A stretch of DNA of 64,000 bases from Niastella yeongjuensis (lineage in GTDB: Bacteria > Bacteroidota > Bacteroidia > Chitinophagales > Chitinophagaceae). Positions 51,747 to 60,161 of the stretch are shown here, piece after piece. How positions within the stretch are numbered: position 1 is the stretch's first letter; each line of letters opens with the position of its first letter. The DNA is taken from positions 558,001 through 622,000 of the forward strand of contig NZ_FOCZ01000001.1 of the NCBI RefSeq assembly GCF_900110245.1, in the 5' to 3' direction. The notes beneath the pieces are model-generated. The model worked only from the letters and a program-made list of their open reading frames with translations, was not told the DNA's origin and made no database searches. Both the position numbers and the translations under genes were made by a program.

Positions 51747-53894
51747 ATGCAAAGACTTATGACGTGCATTTGGCTGCTCATTTCGCTCAAAATGCTGGGT
51801 CAAACCAAACAGGCTGTTTCCGTTACAGATATGCTCAAAATACAATCCATCGGCAGCATCACCCTTTCTCCCGATGGCAGTAAGGCCGCCTTTACCGTAA
51901 CAACTATAGAAAATGATGGCGATAGTAAGCTGGAATATAAATACGTAAGCCAGCTATGGATGGTTTCCACTGAAGGCAATGCAACACCCCGGCAGTTAAC
52001 GGCCAAAGAAAGCGCCTCTCAACCCGCCTGGAGTCCCGATGGTAAGCAACTGGCTTTTGTGAGAACGGCAGATAACAAGCCGCAGATCTTTTTGCTTTCG
52101 CTCGACGGGGGAGAGGCCATACAATTGACGAAGTATAAGTATGGCGCCGGTACCCCTAAATGGCGCCCTGATGGCAAACAAATTCTCTTTACGGCCAATA
52201 TTCCCCTCCCAGATCTTTTAAAGGATTCTATCCTGAACGCCAAAAGCGCCATTCCCGAATGGCCATTGGAAAAACCAGGCTTTACACATAATGAACAATT
52301 GAAAACCAGCCAGGCCAAACCCGATCCCGATGGTACGTTGGAAGAAGTAAGAGCTTATCTAAACAACAACGTTACCGATAAAAAGGCCCGGGTGATGAAC
52401 AAGCTCAATTTTCAGGACGAACGTAATATCAATGGCGATCTCAATTTCAATATTTATTTTGTTACCGGTATACAACCCGGCGATGTTCCCACTGCCGTAA
52501 CCCATGGATTTTATTCCTTTTCGAAAGTTGATTTTACGCCAGACGGAAAACAGCTCATCCTTTCGGGTGATGTAGATTCCTTACAACATCCCAACCGCTC
52601 GCAGGAGAATGAGATTTTTATGTCAAATGCTGATGGCAGTCAGCTTCGCAAAATATTGGGTGAAGAAGGGAAGCAATATATCACGCCCACCCTCTCCCCT
52701 TCCGGCAAATGGCTGGCCTTTCAGTTTTCAGGCATTAACCAGGTTAAAATTCCGCAACTGGCCATTATGCCTGTAAATGGTACCGCAAAAGATATGATCA
52801 TACTGCCCTTCGATCGGTCAAAGGACGACCTGTTGTGGAGTGCCGATGAGAAATACCTTTATTTTACAGCACCCAGCAATGGAGGCTTTCCCCTGTACCA
52901 ATTGAACATAAGCACTAAGAAGGTTGAACAGTTAACCGATTATAACAGCGGCATCAGCAGTTTTGACGTGCTCAATAACAAGCTGGTGTTTGTGAAAACC
53001 GAAACAGCCAATCCCTTTGAATTGTACCTGGCAGACGCCAGTGGCCAGCACGCACAGCGTATCAGTAATTTTAATGAGCCCTGGGTGCAAGCCAGACAGC
53101 TCTCTTTGCCTGAAAAAAAAACATTTACCAATAACAAAGGCATGACGGTAGAGTATTGGGTAATGAAACCGGTTAACTATGAAACGGGCAAAAAATACCC
53201 CTTATTATTGGAGATCCATGGCGGCCCTTCAGCTATGTGGGGACCGGGCGAAAACACCATGTGGCACGAATACCAGTTCTTTTGTAGCAAGGGGTATGGT
53301 GTTGTTTATTGTAATCCCCGTGGTAGCGGCGGCTATGGCGAGAATTTTCTGCGAGCCAATATCAACGACTGGGGTAAGGGCCCAACCAGCGATGTATTAA
53401 CCGCTTTAGATAAAACCATTGCCGAAGGCTGGGCCGATACTTCAAAACTGGTTGTTACCGGCGGATCGTATGCCGGTTATCTTGTAGCCTGGATCATAGC
53501 CCATGATCATCGTTTTAAAGCGGCCTGTTCGCAACGGGGCGTATATGACCTCAACACTTTCTTTGGGGAAGGAAATGCCTGGCGGCTGGTACCCAACTAT
53601 TTTGGCGGCTATCCCTGGGAGGCAGCAACAAAGGCAAATCTTCAACGGGAATCACCGATCAATTATGTACAGAACATTACCACGCCTTATATCATCTTTC
53701 ATGGCGATAATGACCGCCGCACCGGTTTTGTTGAAAGCGAAATGTTGTACCGGAGCCTGAAAGTACTGGGCCGCCCGGTTGAATATGTACGGCATCCCAA
53801 TGCCACGCATGAAATAACCCGGAGTGGCGACAACCGGCAACGCATTGATCAAATGTTACGCACCTGGGAGTTTTTTGAACGCTGGATCAACTAA
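51747..53894 (+). CDS. S9 family prolyl oligopeptidase-like peptidase
   Basis: Exported serine peptidase of 715 residues with a signal peptide (to about 19, KMLGQ). The first 430 residues carry beta-propeller blades with TolB/WD40-like 'SPDGSKAAF', 'WSPDGKQLAFV', 'WRPDGKQILF' repeats. The C-terminal alpha/beta hydrolase has the triad S574 in GGSYAGY, D656 in HGDNDRR and H688 in ATHEITRSG. It removes amino acids or peptides from oligopeptides in the periplasm. Divergent to korB. Confidence 0.95.
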   Translation: MQRLMTCIWLLISLKMLGQTKQAVSVTDMLKIQSIGSITLSPDGSKAAFTVTTIENDGDSKLEYKYVSQLWMVSTEGNATPRQLTAKESASQPAWSPDGKQLAFVRTADNKPQIFLLSLDGGEAIQLTKYKYGAGTPKWRPDGKQILFTANIPLPDLLKDSILNAKSAIPEWPLEKPGFTHNEQLKTSQAKPDPDGTLEEVRAYLNNNVTDKKARVMNKLNFQDERNINGDLNFNIYFVTGIQPGDVPTAVTHGFYSFSKVDFTPDGKQLILSGDVDSLQHPNRSQENEIFMSNADGSQLRKILGEEGKQYITPTLSPSGKWLAFQFSGINQVKIPQLAIMPVNGTAKDMIILPFDRSKDDLLWSADEKYLYFTAPSNGGFPLYQLNISTKKVEQLTDYNSGISSFDVLNNKLVFVKTETANPFELYLADASGQHAQRISNFNEPWVQARQLSLPEKKTFTNNKGMTVEYWVMKPVNYETGKKYPLLLEIHGGPSAMWGPGENTMWHEYQFFCSKGYGVVYCNPRGSGGYGENFLRANINDWGKGPTSDVLTALDKTIAEGWADTSKLVVTGGSYAGYLVAWIIAHDHRFKAACSQRGVYDLNTFFGEGNAWRLVPNYFGGYPWEAATKANLQRESPINYVQNITTPYIIFHGDNDRRTGFVESEMLYRSLKVLGRPVEYVRHPNATHEITRSGDNRQRIDQMLRTWEFFERWIN

Positions 53895-53903
53895 TTTAAA
53901 AAT

Positions 53904-53932
53904 GCAGCATTATGAATTACTCATAATGCTGC
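53904..53932. terminator. Hairpin between convergent genes
   Basis: Arms gcagcattatga and tcataatgctgc pair perfectly over a 5-base loop; A/T-rich flanks on both sides. Confidence 0.75.
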
Positions 53933-53950
53933 CTATAACTTTTATTGAAA

Positions 53951-54532
53951 TTATTTCAGCTTTACAGCAATGCCAATCTGACCTACTCGGTTGTAATGGT
54001 CGCGGTTATTTAAAAGTCCGTTGTTGTTCTTTGAAATATCAGCAATACCGGCGTTATAGCGGGCATAAAAGCCTAACATCGGCGTAACCTGTATACCTGC
54101 ACCAAAGCAAATGGCCCCATCCACTTTTTTAAACCATTCATCAATTTCAACCTTATCCTCATCATTCTTACTATTTGCTGATAATAAAAACCCTATTTGC
54201 GGACCAAACTCTACATAAAACTGTCTTACCGGATAAAACTGGAACATAAGCGGAATATTGATATAACTAAGTGCCAGCGTCGCTTCATCTCTGAGGCCCA
54301 CCGGGAACTGCTGGCCCTGCCCTGAATATAATATTTCAGGTTGAAAAGCCCATTTGGAGGTTATGCGGCTATGCAAAAACAAACCCACATGTCCACTCAA
54401 TCTGTTGTCACCATTGAAGCTGGTAACATCAGTAATATTAAGTCCGCCTTTTATACCGGGTGTCATTTTTTGAGCGTGAGAACTGTACGCAATCAGGCAA
54501 AACAAAACAAAGGGCAAAACATACTTTTTCAT
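53951..54532 (-). CDS. Outer-membrane beta-barrel protein (porin family, PF13568-like)
   Basis: 193 residues with a signal peptide (to SSHAQ, about 20). Alternating strands with 'GIKGGLNITDVTSFNGDNRLSGHVGLFLHSRIT', 'WAFQPEILYSGQGQQF', 'LSYINIPLMFQFYPVRQFYVEFGPQIGFLL' and 'GFYARYNAGIADISKN' match the eight-stranded 'outer membrane protein beta-barrel' family common in Bacteroidota, and the protein ends in K-L-K. Function unknown. It follows a convergent peptidase gene. Confidence 0.88.
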   Translation of the reverse strand: MKKYVLPFVLFCLIAYSSHAQKMTPGIKGGLNITDVTSFNGDNRLSGHVGLFLHSRITSKWAFQPEILYSGQGQQFPVGLRDEATLALSYINIPLMFQFYPVRQFYVEFGPQIGFLLSANSKNDEDKVEIDEWFKKVDGAICFGAGIQVTPMLGFYARYNAGIADISKNNNGLLNNRDHYNRVGQIGIAVKLK

Positions 54533-54621
54533 GTTTGAAGGTGTTTATTGCCCCTCCGTTTTCAAAGCGTATGCCAGTTTGCAGGCTGCTGATCAATGAA
54601 CCTGTTAATCAATTCTATAAA

Positions 54622-55899
54622 TTAATTCATGGAAAGTGTTTGCACTGCCCCGATGTTTACGGTATTCAGTTGCTGCTGTTGTTTCAGTACATAATCGCCA
54701 AAGCGGGTCATAACTGAATCGGGTAATGGTACTGATGGCGGGAATGTTTGTTGTAATGGGTTCACCTGTTTTCCGCTCTTCCAGAAACGGTAACATACGT
54801 GCGGACCGGTAGCCAGACCGGTACTTCCTACATAGCCAATAACCTGACCCTGGCGTACACTTTGCCCTGCGCGCACTGCCTGCTTGGTCATATGCAGGTA
54901 TTGAGTAGTATAAGTATCGTCGTGTTTTATCTTTACAAAATTGCCATTGTTATTGTTGTACTCAGATTCTATTACAACGCCATCTCCTGTTGCAATGATG
55001 GGCGTTCCTTCGGGTGCAGCATAATCAGTACCCAGGTGTGTCTTCCATCTTTTTTGAACCGGATGAAACCTTCTTAAGGAATAGCCCGAAGTGATGTGAC
55101 TGAATTTAAGCGGCGCTTTTAAAAACAAGGTGCGCAAACTTTTTCCTTTTTCATCATAGTAGTCACCGGCATCTGTTGAATCGGGTTTATAATAAAAAGC
55201 ATAAAACTTTTCGCCATTATGGGAGAACACGGCCGATTGAATGGCGCCGGTTTCAACAGGTTCATCTTTTATATACCGCTGCTCATACAACACCTTAAAG
55301 TAATCGCCATCATGAATGGAATAGAAATCCACGGTATATGCATACAGGTCGGCCAACTTCATAGCCAATGCAGGATCGGTACCTGATTTTTGAAAGGTTT
55401 CATATAACGAGCCATTGATGATGCCGGAAGCGGTTTCTAACCGCGCTGTAACCTGCCGTTTACCTGTTATCACCTTTACAGAATCGGTAAGATCATATAA
55501 GACATAGTCGATGGCGTTAGGCTGATAAACGAAATAACAAACCTTTTGAATGGTATCTTTTGTAGAAAAAACAGTGTATTGGGAACCGGCTTTCATTTTA
55601 CGTACATCGTATACGTATTTCGATTTTGATTGCAGTTTTTTGATAGTGTTGCTATCTACGTTATACAACTCCAGGATGGAAGCCAGGAATTCATTTTTTT
55701 GAATAATGCTCTCAGTAACATTAAATGAATCGAGGGCCAGGCCAAACCGGCGTGGCACTATAATTACAGCCGTATCTCTTTTTGCCTGAGGTGCTTTTTC
55801 TCCGGGTAAAGAAAGGTTCAAACTGCTCAATACAATTACCGCCACAATTAATATGGCCATAAGTGAAAAAGCAATACCCCAATCCCTGTGTGTAAACAT
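54622..55899 (-). CDS. M23-family peptidoglycan endopeptidase-like protein
   Basis: 425 residues: one N-terminal membrane helix (about 9-27), an OapA/LysM-like N-terminal region (to about 240) and a LytM domain (262-390). Zinc motif 1 H288-x3-D292 (THLGTDYAAP) and H336 (YLHM) are present. In motif 3, normally HxH, the sequence is H367-V-C369, so the last zinc ligand is Cys. Located at the periplasmic side of the inner membrane. Probably a cell-wall crosslink hydrolase, or a regulator if the Cys is not compatible with catalysis. Confidence 0.9.
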   Translation of the reverse strand: MFTHRDWGIAFSLMAILIVAVIVLSSLNLSLPGEKAPQAKRDTAVIIVPRRFGLALDSFNVTESIIQKNEFLASILELYNVDSNTIKKLQSKSKYVYDVRKMKAGSQYTVFSTKDTIQKVCYFVYQPNAIDYVLYDLTDSVKVITGKRQVTARLETASGIINGSLYETFQKSGTDPALAMKLADLYAYTVDFYSIHDGDYFKVLYEQRYIKDEPVETGAIQSAVFSHNGEKFYAFYYKPDSTDAGDYYDEKGKSLRTLFLKAPLKFSHITSGYSLRRFHPVQKRWKTHLGTDYAAPEGTPIIATGDGVVIESEYNNNNGNFVKIKHDDTYTTQYLHMTKQAVRAGQSVRQGQVIGYVGSTGLATGPHVCYRFWKSGKQVNPLQQTFPPSVPLPDSVMTRFGDYVLKQQQQLNTVNIGAVQTLSMN

Positions 55900-56035
55900 A
55901 TATGTTTATTTGCCGGTTTTCCAGGCGGCCATTTCAAGCGCAAAAACAGTGCCCACCCATGTTTAAACGCATGACTTTTTTGTTTCATTTTAAAGTCAGG
56001 CAGTTATAAACATTAATAAAGCACGATATATCCAA

Positions 56036-56407
56036 TCACCCCACAACCTCCCTGCTAAATGGCAACAGGGAAAGTTCCATCAATTTCAAATGCTGGCGTG
56101 CAAAAGGAATTCCAATGATGGTCATTGCGAAAATAGCGGCAAAAACCAGGTGTACCAATGCGGTATATAAACCACCGCACAAAAGCCAGATGATATTACA
56201 CAAGAGCGATAAACAGCCTGCTCCGGATTGTTTGGGAACAATTCTTTTACCAAAGGGCCATAACACCACAGTGGCCAGTTTAAAACATTGCACGCCCCAG
56301 GGAATACCGATTATTGTAAGGCATAATACAAAACCGCCTAAGACATAACCCAATGCAGCGGCTAATCCGCCAAAAACCAGCCATATAATGTTGCCCAGTA
56401 AATTCAT
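56036..56407 (-). CDS. YccF-family membrane protein
   Basis: 123 residues formed by two YccF repeats, each with paired helices and the motif 'NIIWLVFGG' / 'NIIWLLCGG' and 'LTIIGIPWGVQCFKLA' / 'MTIIGIPFARQHLKLM'. Inner membrane, function unknown. The ATG overlaps the stop of the MFS gene (ATGA), so translation is probably coupled. Confidence 0.9.
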   Translation of the reverse strand: MNLLGNIIWLVFGGLAAALGYVLGGFVLCLTIIGIPWGVQCFKLATVVLWPFGKRIVPKQSGAGCLSLLCNIIWLLCGGLYTALVHLVFAAIFAMTIIGIPFARQHLKLMELSLLPFSREVVG

Positions 56408-57636
56408 GATGATGCAGGTATTACATGTTTTTCTTTATATAAAAAACGATACGCCATAAACGCGCTTACTAACATCAACACAGCTCCCAGGAAAAAAGAT
56501 GACCCCGGAAAATGGAATGGCGCCGAATCCTGTGTAAAGTAATTAAAAAGATTGTTCATTATCAAGGGACCAAAAAAAGAAGTAACACTTTGTAAACCAC
56601 CCAGTATTCCCTGCAACCCACCCTGGGCATTAGCAGGCACATGACCGGCAATGGTAGATTGCAATGCCGGGCCTGCAATTCCACCCAAACAATAAGGTAC
56701 CAAAAAGGCAAACATCATCCAGCTTTGATTGGCAAATGCAAACAGGAACATGCCCAATGAATACAGTAATAATCCAACATATATGCTGCGCTCGTTACCC
56801 AGTTTCGGGTTCAATTTACGCATCACTACAGTTTGTACCAACGCAACCAGTACGCCAACAAGCGCCAATGAATAACCGATCGTTGATCCACTCCATTGAA
56901 ACCGATAGGCAGTAAAATAACTCCAGTTGCTTTGTACCGCATGGGCCGCCAAATACACTATTGTCAAGGATACTACCAGTCCGCCAATAGCAGGATATTT
57001 TTTTAATTGCATCAATGAACCAAGCGGATTGGCGCGTTTCCAGTCAAATGCACGGCGATGTTCTTTATCCAGTGATTCCGGTAAAATAAAATATCCATAT
57101 AACCAGTTCAGCAAACACAAAATGGCTGCTGCATAAAAAGGAGCCCGTAATCCCAGTCTACTCAATGGCCCGCCAATGGCAGGACCGATAATAAAACCCA
57201 GTCCGAAGGCAGCGCCTACCATCCCGAAATTCTTTGCCCTGTTTTCGTTGGTACTAATGTCTGCAATGTATGCGTACGCGGTGCTAAAACTTGCGCCTGT
57301 TATGCCCGACACCACACGCCCCAGGAATAACCAGGCATAAGTAGGTGCCATTGCCATGAATAAATAATCAATAGCAAAACCAAATAAAGAAAATAACAGC
57401 ACAGGTCTGCGACCATATTTATCACTCAGGCTGCCCAGTATGGGCCCGCACACAAATTGCATCAACGCGTAAACGCCCACCAGCCAGCTACCATATTTAC
57501 TTGCTTCGTTTACAGATACATGTTTTAACCCGGAAATTAAATTCGGCATCACCGGTATTATTAATCCCCAGCCAATTACATCAACAAGAACCGTAATAAA
57601 AATGAATTTGATAGCAGCAGAGCGAACAGGTTTCAT
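56404..57636 (-). CDS. Tet-like MFS drug efflux transporter (DHA1)
   Basis: Inner-membrane drug/H+ antiporter of 410 residues and 12 helices. TetA-type signatures: 'LVDVIGWGLIIPVMPNLI' in helix 1, motif A 'GSLSDKYGRRPVLLFSL', and motif C 'GAAFGLGFIIGPAIGGPL' in helix 5. It belongs to the TCR/Tet group found in many Bacteroidota; a real tetracycline resistance is not implied. Overlaps YccF downstream by four bases. Confidence 0.93.
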   Translation of the reverse strand: MKPVRSAAIKFIFITVLVDVIGWGLIIPVMPNLISGLKHVSVNEASKYGSWLVGVYALMQFVCGPILGSLSDKYGRRPVLLFSLFGFAIDYLFMAMAPTYAWLFLGRVVSGITGASFSTAYAYIADISTNENRAKNFGMVGAAFGLGFIIGPAIGGPLSRLGLRAPFYAAAILCLLNWLYGYFILPESLDKEHRRAFDWKRANPLGSLMQLKKYPAIGGLVVSLTIVYLAAHAVQSNWSYFTAYRFQWSGSTIGYSLALVGVLVALVQTVVMRKLNPKLGNERSIYVGLLLYSLGMFLFAFANQSWMMFAFLVPYCLGGIAGPALQSTIAGHVPANAQGGLQGILGGLQSVTSFFGPLIMNNLFNYFTQDSAPFHFPGSSFFLGAVLMLVSAFMAYRFLYKEKHVIPASS

Positions 57637-58104
57637 ACTAAAAAAGTTGGTGCAAAGTAACAGGCTTTTTTTAACTATGGTAGTATAATTATTTAAGGCA
57701 CGTAATTAATGGTTGACCTGCAATGGTAATTACCTGCCTTATCACGCATTATAAAAAATTCGATTGAAATGTTGGGCAGGCATCACATTTTTTACAGCAT
57801 TGGGGAGTTTCAAAGTTATGCAGCTATTTGCCAATACTGTACACAAACTGTTCCATGTAGCCTTCAATTACGCTGAAAAAAGCCGCATTACAGGTAACCA
57901 TGTATATTGTTAACTTGATTTATGCTAAGAATTTCGCAAGAATATATCCTCAATTGTCTTTTTAACGTTTTTAGTTCGTTAATTTGTGCGCCTTTTTTAT
58001 ACGGAGTCTTTGGTTAAGGTTTTTATTTATGATCCGAACAGCTATTATCACTTATTCAATCGTACCCTGTGGAGTCTTTTAATGATCAATCTAAATCCCT
58101 TTGA
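57637..58104. other. 468-base gene-free region
   Basis: A/T-rich; the two promoters of the divergent MFS and HATPase genes should be here. Two copies of ggagtcttt occur near 58001 and 58070, and a short frame (58082-58108) overlaps the start of the HATPase gene. Confidence 0.6.
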
Positions 58105-58108
58105 ATGA
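58082..58108 (+). CDS. Possible 8-codon leader ORF
   Basis: An ATG-started frame MINLNPFE ends with a TGA that overlaps the ATG at 58105 (ATGA). Its expression is unproven; the overlap allows translational coupling. Confidence 0.25.
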   Translation: MINLNPFE

Positions 58109-58560
58109 AAAGCCTGATTCACTACACCCACCCCGTACCATCTACTCAAACTGTAGCAACAGAACCGGTTCCTCTTCATCGACTGGTAGATCAAATAATG
58201 GTAGGCCTTTTACCACTTGTTACGGGTAAAAGAAGTTTTATTATTAACGACGTGGATCAAACATTCCATCTTCAGACCGATGAAAATTTGTTGGCCTATG
58301 TACTGGGCAATCTGTTAAGCGGTGCAATTAATGGTACTGAAAATGTTTGTATCAGGGTGGAAGCAGTTTGTAACAAGGAAGGGGTGCAGATCCGTGTTCG
58401 TAATAACGGCACTTATTTCTACAGTACTGTATCAAACGGTTTTTCGCACGTAGTTCAGGCAGCCCGGCAACTTGGCGGTAATATCAGTTTTTACAATCAG
58501 CACAACGAAGGTACCACGCTCACTTTTTACATGGCAGCGCCGGTACAAACCATTTGCTGA
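58105..58560 (+). CDS. Stand-alone HATPase-like (GHKL) protein
   Basis: 151 residues that look like a histidine-kinase ATPase domain alone: a helix 'VPLHRLVDQIMVGLLPLV', strand 'HLQTDENLLAYVLGNLLSGAINGT' in place of the N-box, 'GVQIRVRNNGTYF' in place of the G1 box and 'VVQAARQLGGNISFYNQHNEGTTLTFYM' as the last helix-strand. The DxGxG of G1 and the G2 box are degraded, so ATP binding is doubtful. No phospho-accepting His domain and no partner regulator lie nearby. It may be a cut-down kinase or a regulator. Confidence 0.65.
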   Translation: MKSLIHYTHPVPSTQTVATEPVPLHRLVDQIMVGLLPLVTGKRSFIINDVDQTFHLQTDENLLAYVLGNLLSGAINGTENVCIRVEAVCNKEGVQIRVRNNGTYFYSTVSNGFSHVVQAARQLGGNISFYNQHNEGTTLTFYMAAPVQTIC

Positions 58561-58617
58561 TTATTAATATTGTAATCCCTAAACCCTATTTAACAAGCTA
58601 CCACTGTTATAATAAAA

Positions 58618-58644
58618 AGCCCCGACGGTTTTACCATCGGGGCT
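58618..58644. terminator. Bidirectional terminator
   Basis: Arms agccccgacgg and ccatcggggct (one mismatch) flanked by A5 on the left and T-rich sequence on the right. Confidence 0.8.
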
Positions 58645-58667
58645 TAAATTATTTTAACCTAACAGGA

Positions 58668-58994
58668 TTAATAACGGTTGTTATAGCTGTTGTTACGGCT
58701 AAATGAACGTCTTTCTCCACCGCCGCCATTTCCGCCATTGTTGCTGCGCTCTTCACGAGGACGAGCTTCTGCAACTTTGATCTCTCTGCCTTCTACGCGA
58801 CCACCATCCAATTCAGTGATTGCCTTTCTGGCAGCTTCATCATTTGGCATTTCAACAAATCCAAATCCACGGCTTTTGCCAGTGAATTTATCCGTAATTA
58901 CACGGGCAGAAGTTACCTCGCCATATTCAGCAAAGAAGCCTTCCAAATCATCATCTGTTACGTTGAAACTTAAATTAGAAACATAAATGTTCAT
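58668..58994 (-). CDS. RRM-type RNA-binding protein
   Basis: 108 residues: one RNA recognition motif (1-78) with RNP2 IYVSNL (3-8) and RNP1 KSRGFGFV (40-47) keeping the aromatic residues that stack on bases, then a G/N/R/S-rich disordered tail. Such small RRM proteins are common in Bacteroidota and cyanobacteria, often cold-induced in the latter. The promoter lies about 140 bases upstream, so the transcript has a long leader, which suits autoregulation. Cytosolic. Confidence 0.95.
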   Translation of the reverse strand: MNIYVSNLSFNVTDDDLEGFFAEYGEVTSARVITDKFTGKSRGFGFVEMPNDEAARKAITELDGGRVEGREIKVAEARPREERSNNGGNGGGGERRSFSRNNSYNNRY

Positions 58995-59420
58995 ACTACT
59001 AACTAAAATTGGTTAAAAATTATTAATGGATCTGAGGTAAAGCAGGGAGTAAAGGAAGACTAACAACTATTAGCAGAAATGCGTAGCGAGATATATCGTT
59101 CACTTACCGAATGCTATTATCACTCAAAACTCTATGCAAAGATACTTGATTCGCGTTGAATAACAATGATTCTGATCGTTGTCGGCAAGTTAATTTAGTC
59201 TTAACGCAGGGATTATTTGAATAAGCACACCCAAATGAAAATTGCATTAAAATAAAAACATCGCCCACCACCATATGAACAATTACCATATCAGAATGTT
59301 CGCCGCTTAACATAATATTCATCCCAACCCGGGAAACTGCTCCTTGTCTTGTGACCTGAATCCTGTATCTTGTATCACAAGTTTTTATAACCCATTACAA
59401 TAGCTAAAACACCACCTGCT
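58995..59420. other. Leader of the RRM gene and upstream region
   Basis: No gene. It contains the RRM leader of about 137 bases (58995-59131), its promoter, and near 59342-59381 a short word repeat with cttgt/acaag inverted ends. Confidence 0.6.
59137..59166 (-). promoter_or_regulatory. RRM gene promoter
   Basis: Minus strand TTG (59166-59164), 19 bases, TATCTTTG (59144-59137), a full consensus match. Confidence 0.7.
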
Positions 59421-59888
59421 ATGTTTTTTAAAAAGAAAATTACGGTTGCCGGTACATTGGTTGCATTGGTAGTATTAGGCATTGCGGCCAGCGCTCCAGC
59501 CGATCCTACATTCAAAAACCTGAAGGTGCTGCCCAAAAACACTACCCATGAACAATTGGACAGTGTAATGCATATGTTTAACAGTTCACTGGGCGTAAAA
59601 TGTGGTTTTTGTCACGCCGCTCAAAAAGACAATCCGAAAAAACTGGATTTTGCCAGCGATGAAAAGGGTGAAAAAAATGTTGCCCGCGATATGATGCGCA
59701 TGACAGAGCGTATTAACAAAAAGTTCTTCCATTACAAAAAGGACGAAGAGCACCCCGTTCCTCCAGTAGGTTGTTTTAGCTGCCACCATGGTAGCCCACA
59801 CCCGGAAGCGAATGCACCCAAAGAAGAAAAAAAGGCGCCCCCACCAACGCCCGCTCAACAATCTGCGCCACAACCGGCCAGTAATTAA
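59421..59888 (+). CDS. Exported diheme cytochrome c (reaction-centre cytochrome-like)
   Basis: 155 residues: a signal or anchor (about 8-27), a core 'FKNLKVLPKNTTHEQLDSVMHMFNSSLGVK' followed by C61-G-F-C-H65 and C118-F-S-C-H122. The pattern 'LDFASDEKGEKNVARDMMRMTERINKKFF' is that of the photosynthetic reaction-centre cytochrome c subunit-like family found in non-phototrophs. The C-terminal tail is P/A/Q/K-rich. Periplasmic electron carrier; partners unknown. It is likely monocistronic, ending at a long inverted repeat. Confidence 0.88.
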   Translation: MFFKKKITVAGTLVALVVLGIAASAPADPTFKNLKVLPKNTTHEQLDSVMHMFNSSLGVKCGFCHAAQKDNPKKLDFASDEKGEKNVARDMMRMTERINKKFFHYKKDEEHPVPPVGCFSCHHGSPHPEANAPKEEKKAPPPTPAQQSAPQPASN

Positions 59889-59927
59889 CAACCTTTAATT
59901 CCACATTAATACGGACCAAAAGGAATT

Positions 59928-59999
59928 TAAACCTGTCAGGCGTGGTTATTAGCTTAAATTTTAGCAAGCTTATATCTACCTGACAGGTTTAGTTTTTAC
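59928..59999. repeat. 13-bp inverted repeat with terminator-like tail
   Basis: Arms taaacctgtcagg (59928-59940) and cctgacaggttta (59979-59991) are perfect inverse copies across 38 bases, followed by GTTTTT. It can terminate the cytochrome gene; the word ACCTGACAGGT recurs in Bacteroidota intergenes (from memory). Confidence 0.65.
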
Positions 60000-60135
60000 G
60001 GAAACGTTTCCGTTAGATAACGCCCAACGATTTTCACCGTATTTGTTTGCCTTTATGCATCGGTATTCTTTAACCCGGCAATAATTTGATAATTTTCAAT
60101 TTTACCATTCGCATGCCGCCTATTTGCAATTTGCC

Positions 60136-60143
60136 TACTTTTG
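60136..60143 (+). promoter_or_regulatory. gnd -7 promoter element
   Basis: TACTTTTG, 18 bases before the gnd ATG. A TTG box at the standard distance was not found. Confidence 0.45.
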
Positions 60144-60161
60144 CACTCTTATCTATTAGCA

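Noticed and set aside
56404-57636. Tetracycline resistance gene
   Set aside because: The MFS protein has Tet-like signatures, but these are shared by many housekeeping efflux pumps; no resistance can be inferred.
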